The notes under the pieces were generated by a model. The model was not told the origin of the DNA, ran no database searches, and saw only the letters and a list, made by a program, of their open reading frames with translations. Source: CAZJLP01 sp964546955 (lineage in GTDB: Bacteria; Verrucomicrobiota; Verrucomicrobiia; Opitutales; Opitutaceae). Taken from it: DNA of 6,459 nt. Positions 1-6,459 of the stretch are shown here, one piece after another (the stretch's first letter is position 1; each line of letters begins with the position of its first letter). The translations under genes were made by a program, and so were the position numbers. Location: assembly GCA_964546955.1 (NCBI GenBank), contig CAZJLP010000098.1, positions 1 to 6,459 on the forward strand, read 5' to 3'.

Positions 1-1
1 C

Positions 2-2152
2 ACGGCCGTGAATTCGACTGAAGACGAAAAGATCCTCGCGAAGATCGATTGGAACATCACCCGCGACCACCGCTTGAGCGTGCGCTACTCCACCACCGAG
101 GGCATGCTGCCGCAGTTCGGTGGGTTCACCGCGACGTCTGGCGCCCGAGGCGTCAATTCAACCCCCACCGGTCCTGGTTTCGCCTACGACTCTTATTTCT
201 ATTCGCAGGAGCGCAAGGAGACGGTTCTGGCTGCGCAGGTGCTCAGTCAATGGACCCCGGACTTTAAGACCGAAATCAAATATTCGGCCACCAAACAGGA
301 TCAGCTCACGCCAGTGAATAGCACGCTCCCGCTCATCAATGTGCTTAACGTGACCGGGACGAGCCAGTCCGGCACGCCAACGACTGGCATTGTCTTCCTG
401 GGCACGGAATTCAGCCGCCATGGAAATGAAATCTTTGTGGATACCAAGAGCTACAGCGCGACGGGCGAATATTTGTGGAAGAAATTCCTCCTCACGGCCG
501 GCTTCGATCGGGAGCAAAGCGATTTTTCAAACCTCTTCCGCGCGGGTTCGTACGGACAATTCGACTTCAACGGCACGGCGGGCTTCACGGCCGGCACGGT
601 GGCCGCCTTCAATCGGGCGATGTACGATCCGGCGATTCGCCCGGCGCCCGACCTGTCGGACTTCGCTGTCACCGGCGCCTTCATGCAGGCCCGCTGGGAA
701 GCCCTGCCCCGTCTGTCGCTCGTGGGCGGCGTTCGCTTCGATCAGACCGAAACGGGCCGGAAGCCTCTTTTCAACCAGCGCCTGTTCAACGAGACCGGCT
801 TCCGCAACGACGGCACGGCGGACGGCGTGACAACGGCGTCCCCCCGTTTCGGCTTCAACTGGACCCCGGACGAAGCGCGATTGCTCCAGGTTCGGGGCGG
901 CGCCGGACGTTTCCTCGGCCGCTCCCCGTGGGTATTGTTTTCCAACTCCTACAATCAGCTCGGCGTAGGCACGTTCACGATCACGACCAATCCGGCCAGC
1001 CTGGAGTCGTATCTGACGAACGACTTCGACCCGGCCAACCCGATCGGCACGGGCGCCGACACCGGCGTCAACGACCGGGAAGTCAATTGGACCGACAACA
1101 AGATCAAGCTTCCCGCGGTGTGGCGCGGAAACCTCGCTGTCGACCGCCGGCTCCCAGGGCTGGGCGCAACCGCGACAATCGAAGTCGTCCAAACCTACAA
1201 CGACGACGCGTTCCATATCCGCAACGAGAACCTTTTGCAGACGGGCGTGGGCGCCGACGGCCGTCCCCGGTTTGCGGGCAATCCGGGAGCGACCAATAAC
1301 ACGGCTACGGCCAAGTACCCGAATTTCCTGAATCTGTACCGGATCACCAACATCAAGACGGGGGAATCGACATACGTGACGGTTTCATTGGATCGCCCCA
1401 TGCAAAAGCGTTGGGCCTACAACCTCTCGTACACCCGCGGACGTTCCACGGACGCACAGGTCTTCGGTTCAACCACGGCGGGCAGCCAGTGGGGCCGCAA
1501 CGCGGTATTTCACCAGGGCTCAGTTGAGGAATCGACCTCCGATTTTGAGATCCGCGACCGTGTCCAGGCCACGCTGACGCGTGAGTTCGAGTGGGTAAAA
1601 CGCTACAAGACCCAAATCTCACTCTATTACGAAGGGCGGAGCGGTAATCCTTTCAGCTGGATCTACAATAGCGACCTCAACAACGACAGCCGCAACGACA
1701 ACGATTTGGTGGCGGTGCCGACCAGCGCGAGCGACCCTCGGTTTAACTTCACGGGCATGGATTCAGCTACGCAAGCGGCCTATTTCGCCTTCCTCAATCA
1801 GACCGGTCTGTCGCGTTATGCCGGCGGTTACGCCCCGCGCAATGCCTTCAATCAGCCCTGGGTTAGCCGGCTCGACCTCCATATCTCGCAACGAATTCCT
1901 CTTTATAAACCGGCTGAGCTTGAGCTGTTTATGGACTTCACGAACTTCGGCTCGTTCATCAGCAAACGCCTCTTCAACTATCACGAGCGCACCACCTTCG
2001 TCGAAAGCGACACCTTCTGGCGCCGCAGCATTGGCAATGCGACTTATGACTCCAGCGGGCGCATCCAGCCGACCTTCAATCCCACCGGTTTCGTCTATGA
2101 CAATGGCCAGTCCCGCTGGCGTTTGCAGGTCGGTGCGCGATTGAAGTTCTGA
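2..2152 (+). CDS. TonB-dependent outer-membrane receptor, C-terminal part (5' end outside window)
   Basis: The reading frame is already open at base 2, so the gene starts upstream; the GTG at 8 is an internal Val codon. The 716 visible residues are the beta-barrel of a large TonB-dependent receptor, which imports a ligand across the outer membrane using energy from TonB-ExbBD. The sequence shows many alternating, aromatic-rich strands separated by polar loops, such as the segments near visible residues 150-170 and 220-245. It ends in WRLQVGARLKF with a terminal Phe, the usual outer-membrane insertion signal recognised by BamA. Near residues 550-575 lies YEGRSGNPFSW followed by an Asp/Asn-rich loop (DLNNDSRNDND), a pattern I associate with Oar-like receptors that carry an N-terminal carboxypeptidase-regulatory-like domain. 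Signal peptide, TonB box and plug are outside the window. The ligand cannot be read from the sequence. No transport partner gene lies next to it downstream. Family assignment is firm; subfamily is inferred. Confidence 0.9.
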   Translation, partial: TAVNSTEDEKILAKIDWNITRDHRLSVRYSTTEGMLPQFGGFTATSGARGVNSTPTGPGFAYDSYFYSQERKETVLAAQVLSQWTPDFKTEIKYSATKQDQLTPVNSTLPLINVLNVTGTSQSGTPTTGIVFLGTEFSRHGNEIFVDTKSYSATGEYLWKKFLLTAGFDREQSDFSNLFRAGSYGQFDFNGTAGFTAGTVAAFNRAMYDPAIRPAPDLSDFAVTGAFMQARWEALPRLSLVGGVRFDQTETGRKPLFNQRLFNETGFRNDGTADGVTTASPRFGFNWTPDEARLLQVRGGAGRFLGRSPWVLFSNSYNQLGVGTFTITTNPASLESYLTNDFDPANPIGTGADTGVNDREVNWTDNKIKLPAVWRGNLAVDRRLPGLGATATIEVVQTYNDDAFHIRNENLLQTGVGADGRPRFAGNPGATNNTATAKYPNFLNLYRITNIKTGESTYVTVSLDRPMQKRWAYNLSYTRGRSTDAQVFGSTTAGSQWGRNAVFHQGSVEESTSDFEIRDRVQATLTREFEWVKRYKTQISLYYEGRSGNPFSWIYNSDLNNDSRNDNDLVAVPTSASDPRFNFTGMDSATQAAYFAFLNQTGLSRYAGGYAPRNAFNQPWVSRLDLHISQRIPLYKPAELELFMDFTNFGSFISKRLFNYHERTTFVESDTFWRRSIGNATYDSSGRIQPTFNPTGFVYDNGQSRWRLQVGARLKF

Positions 2153-2169
2153 GGCGGGGGTGGCGGTGG

Positions 2170-2215
2170 CCAACAGCCTTTGAAGGTGGAGCGCGATCTC
2201 CGAGCGCGCTGTTGG
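2170..2215 (+). terminator. Possible terminator hairpin after the receptor gene
   Basis: CCAACAGC (2170-2177) pairs perfectly with GCTGTTGG (2208-2215), and a smaller hairpin, GGAG/CTCC (2188-2191 with 2198-2201), can form inside it. It begins 18 bases after the receptor stop codon, where a terminator is expected. A run of five T residues (2227-2231) follows only after an 11-base gap, so it is not a textbook intrinsic terminator. It might instead be a 3'-end stabilising structure, or chance pairing in GC-rich DNA. Confidence 0.3.
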
Positions 2216-2248
2216 GCGGGGTTCGCTTTTTGCCCGCGATCCCCAAAC

Positions 2249-2289
2249 AACGTGCCCGGAGGTCACGTTCCACCTCGGACGCGGGTCCG
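2249..2289. repeat. Cluster of short palindromes, REP-like
   Basis: Two adjacent inverted repeats are visible. AACGTG (2249-2254) and CACGTT (2264-2269) flank a nine-base loop. CGGAC (2276-2280) and GTCCG (2285-2289) flank a four-base loop. A third, overlapping pairing is GAGGT (2259-2263) with ACCTC (2272-2276), which would compete with the first two. The arrangement resembles the extragenic palindromic repeats scattered through many GC-rich genomes, but a single copy in one window cannot prove repetition. It could also be an operator or part of an mRNA 3' structure. Confidence 0.35.
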
Positions 2290-2366
2290 CCCGCGACTGC
2301 TCCTTCCATGAATCGCGCCTCGTGTACCGCCCGAGCCACATTTCCCTGCTGGCGTCCCTCGTAAAT

Positions 2367-2381
2367 CGCCTATCCTAGGCG
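2367..2381. repeat. Perfect 6-bp inverted repeat with 3-base loop
   Basis: CGCCTA (2367-2372) and TAGGCG (2376-2381) are exact reverse complements around TCC. The dyad lies about 60 bases upstream of the predicted -35 box of the glutaredoxin promoter, so it could be a regulator site or a small hairpin. No T run follows it, which argues against a terminator. No known operator consensus was recognised. Confidence 0.3.
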
Positions 2382-2442
2382 TTGTTCGTGCAAGCTGCGC
2401 GAAGCGGACCGCGAAAAAAATCATGATTCAGTAAACTTTCTA

Positions 2443-2470
2443 TTGATCGGGGAAAAACGCCGTCTATAAG
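2443..2470 (+). promoter_or_regulatory. Predicted sigma70-type promoter of the glutaredoxin-like gene
   Basis: TTGATC (2443-2448, four of six matches to TTGACA) is separated by 16 bases from TATAAG (2465-2470, five of six matches to TATAAT). Transcription would start near 2477, giving a leader of roughly 28 bases before the ATG at 2505. The site sits in the only AT-rich part of this intergenic region, which supports it. The prediction rests on consensus matching only. Confidence 0.5.
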
Positions 2471-2504
2471 TTGCGCCGATTTTGTCCATCGCTTCGCTAT
2501 CCAC

Positions 2505-2840
2505 ATGAAGATTAAAGCCTATCTCAAACCCTCTTGCGGTTGGTCCAACGGCGTCCGAGCGATCATGCGCAAGTACAATCTTCAGTACGAGGACATCGAT
2601 ATCATCAACAACCGCGCGAATTACGCCGAGATGGTTCAAAAGTCCGGCCAGCCCCTTTCTCCCTGCGTGGAGATCGACGGCGTGATGCTGGCCGACGTGT
2701 CCGGGGAAGAAGTGGAGAACTACCTCCTTTCGAACGATCTCGTGAAACCCAACGCCGTTCAGCCGGAGGTGCCTACCAACAAGGCCTGCTCCGACGAAGA
2801 ACACGCCAAAATGGCCACCAAAACGATCCGCTTCTTCTGA
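2505..2840 (+). CDS. Glutaredoxin-like protein, CxxS (CGWS) type
   Basis: This 111-residue cytosolic protein has a thioredoxin-fold glutaredoxin core at about residues 1-80. A beta strand (KIKAYLK) leads to the active site C11-G-W-S14, followed by a helix. Then come the cis-proline loop (LSPC, Pro53) with VEIDG, and GEEVENYL, matching the C-terminal glutathione-contact and helix region. Glutaredoxins reduce glutathione mixed disulfides or, in the CGFS class, carry a [2Fe-2S] cluster; CGWS lacks the second active-site Cys. Two further cysteines stand out: Cys54 directly after the cis-proline, and Cys95 in an extra acidic C-terminal tail (ACSDEEH, ending TIRFF). The ATG at 2505 is chosen because it begins right at the first beta strand. 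It has no Shine-Dalgarno sequence; the leader just before it is pyrimidine-rich. The gene has its own predicted promoter and is followed by a terminator, so it is probably monocistronic. Its substrate is unknown. Fold assignment is strong, exact function is not. Confidence 0.85.
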   Translation: MKIKAYLKPSCGWSNGVRAIMRKYNLQYEDIDIINNRANYAEMVQKSGQPLSPCVEIDGVMLADVSGEEVENYLLSNDLVKPNAVQPEVPTNKACSDEEHAKMATKTIRFF

Positions 2841-2872
2841 GCACGAGAGCTACCCAACGAATCTGATCGAAG

Positions 2873-2908
2873 GCCGGCTCTCGCGTAGCGCGTGACCGGC
2901 TTTTTTTT
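2873..2908 (+). terminator. Rho-independent terminator after the glutaredoxin-like gene
   Basis: GCCGG (2873-2877) pairs with CCGGC (2896-2900), and CGCG (2882-2885) pairs with CGCG (2889-2892) around a TAG loop. A small imperfect internal section separates the two helices. Eight T residues (2901-2908) follow directly. It starts 33 bases after the stop codon of the upstream gene and about 120 bases before gltB, so it should largely separate the two transcripts. Confidence 0.85.
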
Positions 2909-3026
2909 GCGCCTTTTTTCCTTCCGTTAAATCGCCAGACATTAACACTCTTCCTTCCGCCACCCCGCCCGCGGCATTTCCGATTCTCGTTCTGCCTAGC
3001 CTGTGAACACCTCGTCGTCCTCCAAC

Positions 3027-6000
3027 ATGCACACTTCGTCTGCCAGCGCCGCCGCGCGCAAGCTTCTGCCTTCCGGCCGCCCGGCCAAGCAGGGGCTTTA
3101 CGATCCCTGGTTCGAGCATGACGCCTGCGGCGTCGGCTTCGTGGTGGATATGAAGGGGCGCAAATCTCACCAGATCCTGCGGCAAGGCATCCAGGTCCTG
3201 GAGAATCTCGACCACCGTGGCGCCGCTGGCAGCGAGCCGAATACCGGCGACGGCGCGGGCATCCTGATTCAGATTCCGCACAATTTCCTGGTCGAAGCCT
3301 GCAAGAAAGCGCGCCTTTCCCTTCCCGCCGTCGGCGATTACGGGACGGGCATCGTATTCCTCCCGAAGAACGTCAACAAGCGCCGCCGTCTCGAGGAAAA
3401 GTTCGAGCAGATCGTCCAGTCGGAAGGCCAGCATTTCATCGGTTGGCGGACCGTCCCGACCAACAACGCGTCCCTCGGCGAAACGGCCAAGGGCAGCGAG
3501 CCCTACATGCGGCAGATTTTCATCGGCAAGGGTCCGGACCTCGCCGACGACCTGGCTTTCGAGCGGAAGCTCTACGTCATCCGCAAGCGCGCCTACAACG
3601 AGATTCGCGCCGAGGGCATGGATGGCGGCGAAGTCCTCTACCTCCCGAGCCTTTCCTGCCGGACGATGGTGTACAAAGGCATGCTGCTGACGACGCAGCT
3701 GGCGACTTACTTCACCGACCTGCAGAACCCGGCGATGGAGACCGCGATCGCGCTGGTCCACTCGCGTTTCAGCACCAACACCTTCCCGAGCTGGGACCGG
3801 GCCCATCCGTACCGCTACATCGCGCACAACGGCGAAATCAACACGTTGCGCGGCAACGTGAATTGGATGCATGCCCGCGAAGCGCACTTTGTGTCGGAGG
3901 CTTTTGGCGAGGACATCAAGAAAGTCCTTCCGATCATCAATCCGAACGGCTCGGACTCCGCGATGTTCGACAACACGCTCGAGCTGCTCGTGCTGGCCGG
4001 CCGGTCACTGCCGCATGCGGTGATGATGATGATACCGGAGCCGTGGTCGAATCATGAGAGCATGAACGACGATCGCCGCGCGTTCTATCAGTACCACTCG
4101 TGTTTGATGGAGCCGTGGGATGGTCCCGCCTGCATTTCCTTTACCGACGGCAAGACGATCGGCGCGGTGCTTGACCGCAACGGTCTTCGCCCGGGTCGTT
4201 ATTGGGTGACGAAGGACGGCCTGGTCATCCTCGCGTCCGAGGCGGGCGTGCTGGAAATCCCGGCCGAGAACGTGGAGTCGAAGGGCCGGCTGCAGCCGGG
4301 ACGTATGTTCCTGGTCGATACGGAGCAAGGCCGCATCGTTCAAGATGAGGAGATCAAGAATCAGCTCATCTCAGAGCGCCCCTACCGCACGTGGCTCGAC
4401 CAGAACCTCGTTCATCTGGAGGACCTTCCGAGCGCCCCGGCCGTGGCCCAGCCGGATCACGATACGCTGGTGCAGCGCCAGATTGCCTTTGGCTACACCT
4501 TCGAGGACCAGCGCATTCTGCTCGCCCCGATGGCCCGCGACGGCGTGGAAGCCACCGGTTCGATGGGCAACGACGCGCCTCTGGCCGTGCTTTCCAACAA
4601 GCCGCGCCTGCTGTTCGAGTATTTCAAGCAGCTGTTCGCGCAAGTGACCAACCCGCCGATCGACTGCATCCGCGAGGAAATCATCACGTCGGCCGAGACC
4701 CGCTTGGGCTCCGAGGGCAACCTTCTGCATCCCGGACCGGTCGATTGCCGCCGCATCGAGTTGAAATGGCCGGTTTTGACGAACGAGGAGTTCGCGAAAA
4801 TCCGCCGGCTCGATCGCCCCGGCTTCAAGGTCGGCGTCCTCCCGATCCTCTTCCGCGCCTCGCGCGGCGAGCGCGGGCTGGCCAAGGCCGTCGAAGAAAT
4901 GTGCGTCGGCGCCCGCCGCATGATCGAGGACGATGAAGTCAGCGTGCTGATCCTCACCGACCGCGGCGTGAACAAGGATTTCGCCGCCGTGCCGTCGCTG
5001 CTGGCCGTGTCGAGCCTCCACCACTTCCTCATCCGCGAAGGGCTGCGCACGCGCATCTCCATGGTCCTCGAGACCGGCGAGGCGCGCGAAGTCCATCACT
5101 TCTCGCTGCTGATCGGTTATGGCTGCAGCGCCATCAATCCGTATCTCGCCTTCGAAACGATCGACGGCATGATCCAGGACGGCTTGCTGCTGAACGTCGA
5201 TCACAAGACGGCCTGCAAGAATTTCGTCAAAGCCGCCTCCAAGGGCGTCGTGAAGGTCATGTCCAAAATGGGCATCTCCTCGATCCAGAGTTACCGCGGC
5301 GCGCAAGTCTTCGAAGCGGTCGGCCTGCGCCAGGACGTGGTCGATCATTACTTCACCTGGACGCCTTCCCGGGTCGGCGGCATCGGCCTTGATGTCATCG
5401 CGCAAGAGGTGCTTTCACGCCACCGGATCGCCTTCCCCGATCGCGCCGTCAACGGCCATGTCCTCCCGGTGGGCGGACAGTATCAATGGCGCGACGAGGG
5501 CGAGTACCACCTGTTCAATCCGGAGTCGATCCACCACCTGCAGAAGGCCTGTCGGACCGGGAAATACGAAGTCTTCAAGCAGTATTCGAAGATCATCGAC
5601 AACCAGTCGGCCAATCTCTGTACGCTGCGCAGTCTGCTCGAATTCAAGCCATCGACCGCGATTCCGATCGAGGAAGTCGAGTCGGTCGAGGAAATCGTAA
5701 AGCGGTTCAAAACCGGCGCCATGTCCTATGGCTCGATCTCCAAGGAAGCGCACGAGACCCTCGCCATCGCGATGAACCGCCTGGGCGGCAAGTCGAACAC
5801 AGGCGAGGGCGGCGAAGACCCCGAGCGTTTCATTCCTTTGCCCAACGGCGACTCGAAGAACTCCGCGATCAAACAGGTTGCCTCGGGCCGTTTCGGCGTG
5901 ACGAGCGAATACCTGGTCAGCGCGCGCGAAATCCAGATCAAGATGGCGCAGGGCGCAAAGCCCGGCGAAGGCGGCCAGCTGCCCGGCACGAAAGTGTATC

Positions 6001-6459
6001 CCTGGGTCGCGAAGACGCGTCACTCGACGCCTGGCGTGGGACTGATTTCACCGCCGCCGCACCACGACATTTACTCGATCGAGGACCTGGCGGAGCTGAT
6101 CCACGATCTGAAGAACGCCAACCGCCACGCCCGCATCAGCGTCAAGCTGGTCGCGGAAGTCGGCGTGGGCACGATCGCTGCCGGTGTGGCGAAAGCGCAC
6201 GCCGACGTGGTTTTGATCGCCGGACACGACGGCGGCACGGGCGCTTCACCCCAGACGTCGATCAAACACGCCGGTTTGCCCTGGGAGCTCGGTTTAGCCG
6301 AGACGCACCAGACGCTCGTGCTGAACAATCTCCGCTCGCGTATCGCGGTGGAGACCGATGGCCAGCTCAAGACGGGCCGCGACGTCGTCATGGCTGCCTT
6401 GCTCGGCGCCGAGGAGTTCGGTTTCGCGACCGCTCCGCTCGTTGCCACCGGCTGCATCA
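3027..6459 (+). CDS. gltB: Glutamate synthase (GOGAT) large subunit, 3' end outside window
   Basis: Makes glutamate from glutamine and 2-oxoglutarate in the cytosol, normally paired with the GltD electron-transfer subunit. 1144 residues are visible of roughly 1500 usual. Residues 1-33 look like the propeptide removed to expose Cys34 (DACGVGF), the N-terminal nucleophile of the class II glutamine amidotransferase domain. Arg64 (DHRGA) and NGEIN (268-272) complete that glutaminase site. The central domain spans about 480-770, with TGSMGND near its start and KMGIS at 747-751. The FMN-binding synthase domain carries GEGGEDPERF (926-935), IKQVASGRFGV (948-958), KPGEGGQLPG (978-987), SPPPHHDIYS (1008-1017) and GGTGASP (1069-1075). 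Cys1143 matches the first [3Fe-4S] ligand; the other ligands and the C-terminal GXGXG beta-helix domain lie beyond the edge. ATG 3027 gives a propeptide of sensible length; an in-frame GTG at 3003 is a weaker alternative. Neither start has a Shine-Dalgarno sequence. All visible key residues are intact. Confidence 0.97.
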   Translation, partial: MHTSSASAAARKLLPSGRPAKQGLYDPWFEHDACGVGFVVDMKGRKSHQILRQGIQVLENLDHRGAAGSEPNTGDGAGILIQIPHNFLVEACKKARLSLPAVGDYGTGIVFLPKNVNKRRRLEEKFEQIVQSEGQHFIGWRTVPTNNASLGETAKGSEPYMRQIFIGKGPDLADDLAFERKLYVIRKRAYNEIRAEGMDGGEVLYLPSLSCRTMVYKGMLLTTQLATYFTDLQNPAMETAIALVHSRFSTNTFPSWDRAHPYRYIAHNGEINTLRGNVNWMHAREAHFVSEAFGEDIKKVLPIINPNGSDSAMFDNTLELLVLAGRSLPHAVMMMIPEPWSNHESMNDDRRAFYQYHSCLMEPWDGPACISFTDGKTIGAVLDRNGLRPGRYWVTKDGLVILASEAGVLEIPAENVESKGRLQPGRMFLVDTEQGRIVQDEEIKNQLISERPYRTWLDQNLVHLEDLPSAPAVAQPDHDTLVQRQIAFGYTFEDQRILLAPMARDGVEATGSMGNDAPLAVLSNKPRLLFEYFKQLFAQVTNPPIDCIREEIITSAETRLGSEGNLLHPGPVDCRRIELKWPVLTNEEFAKIRRLDRPGFKVGVLPILFRASRGERGLAKAVEEMCVGARRMIEDDEVSVLILTDRGVNKDFAAVPSLLAVSSLHHFLIREGLRTRISMVLETGEAREVHHFSLLIGYGCSAINPYLAFETIDGMIQDGLLLNVDHKTACKNFVKAASKGVVKVMSKMGISSIQSYRGAQVFEAVGLRQDVVDHYFTWTPSRVGGIGLDVIAQEVLSRHRIAFPDRAVNGHVLPVGGQYQWRDEGEYHLFNPESIHHLQKACRTGKYEVFKQYSKIIDNQSANLCTLRSLLEFKPSTAIPIEEVESVEEIVKRFKTGAMSYGSISKEAHETLAIAMNRLGGKSNTGEGGEDPERFIPLPNGDSKNSAIKQVASGRFGVTSEYLVSAREIQIKMAQGAKPGEGGQLPGTKVYPWVAKTRHSTPGVGLISPPPHHDIYSIEDLAELIHDLKNANRHARISVKLVAEVGVGTIAAGVAKAHADVVLIAGHDGGTGASPQTSIKHAGLPWELGLAETHQTLVLNNLRSRIAVETDGQLKTGRDVVMAALLGAEEFGFATAPLVATGCI

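Larger units (their letters stand above)
2153..2504. other. Intergenic region, 352 bases, no supported gene
   Basis: I find no convincing reading frame here on either strand. Minus-strand open frames that enter it continue antisense into the receptor gene and show no recognisable protein character. The first part (to about 2300) is very GC-rich and full of inverted repeats. The last 100 bases become clearly more AT-rich (for example the A run at 2414-2420 and 2431-2445) and hold the promoter assigned to the glutaredoxin gene. The separate structures are listed as their own entries. Confidence 0.7.

Noticed and set aside
475..1299. Plus-strand open frame of 274 codons in another frame within the receptor gene
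   Set aside because: Arg/Pro/Gly-rich frame-shadow composition with no motif; the overlapping receptor frame has clear barrel character.
1763..2341. Minus-strand open frame of 192 codons overlapping the receptor 3' end and the intergenic region
   Set aside because: About two thirds is antisense to the receptor barrel, there is no family resemblance, and the rest lies in palindromic noncoding sequence.
2907..2932. Possible gltB promoter, TTGCGC to TTAAAT
   Set aside because: Only three and four of six consensus matches with a 14-base spacer, which is too short. gltB probably has its own promoter in this gap, but I cannot place it.
3003..3005. GTG as an alternative start for gltB, eight codons before the ATG
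   Set aside because: It has no Shine-Dalgarno sequence, and an upstream stop (TAG at 2997) limits the frame. The ATG at 3027 is the simpler choice, although GTG cannot be excluded.
2850..3887. Long open frame (345 codons) on the minus strand opposite the start of gltB
   Set aside because: It is antisense to highly conserved glutamate synthase sequence, is low-complexity in Arg, Ala, Val and Gly, and shows no recognisable motif. It also crosses the terminator. Long antisense frames are expected in GC-rich coding DNA.
4371..5405. Long open frame (344 codons) on the minus strand inside gltB
   Set aside because: It lies wholly opposite conserved gltB domains, and its composition (runs of Asp, Ala, Arg, His, Glu) is typical of an antisense shadow rather than a protein.
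1..6459. A new defence, mobile or biosynthetic system
   Set aside because: The visible genes are a receptor, a glutaredoxin-like protein and gltB. I found no transposase, integrase, CRISPR repeats, tRNA-like structure, toxin-antitoxin pair or unusual gene fusion.

Overview
The window is GC-rich, densely coding, chromosomal-type bacterial DNA with all three genes on the + strand. It holds the C-terminal part of a TonB-dependent outer-membrane receptor, a small glutaredoxin-like protein, and most of gltB, the large subunit of glutamate synthase. The receptor proves a Gram-negative cell envelope. The receptor style (large, Oar-like, with an Asp/Asn-rich loop) and gltB/glutaredoxin starts without Shine-Dalgarno sequences fit a Verrucomicrobiota/Opitutales-like or related bacterium. 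That placement is an impression from sequence style and was not tested by a search.

Layout: bases 1-2152 encode the receptor, whose N-terminus (signal peptide, any carboxypeptidase-like domain, plug) lies before the window. Bases 2153-2504 hold no convincing gene. They contain several inverted repeats, including a possible terminator hairpin and a REP-like palindrome cluster, followed by a good sigma70-type promoter (TTGATC-16-TATAAG). Bases 2505-2840 encode a 111-residue CGWS glutaredoxin-like protein. A strong intrinsic terminator (2873-2908) follows it. gltB starts at 3027 and runs off the right edge at 6459, just after the first predicted cysteine ligand of its [3Fe-4S] cluster.

How the genes relate: gltB encodes the ammonia-assimilating GOGAT subunit, which contains FMN and a [3Fe-4S] cluster. 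gltD, encoding its small subunit, is not in the window and may lie downstream. The glutaredoxin immediately upstream, in the same orientation, could share a redox or Fe-S theme with GltB, but the terminator between them argues against a simple operon. The receptor looks functionally unrelated. No mobile element, CRISPR array, RNA gene or clearly new multi-gene system is visible. The most unusual items are the cysteine arrangement of the glutaredoxin-like protein and the structured intergenic regions.
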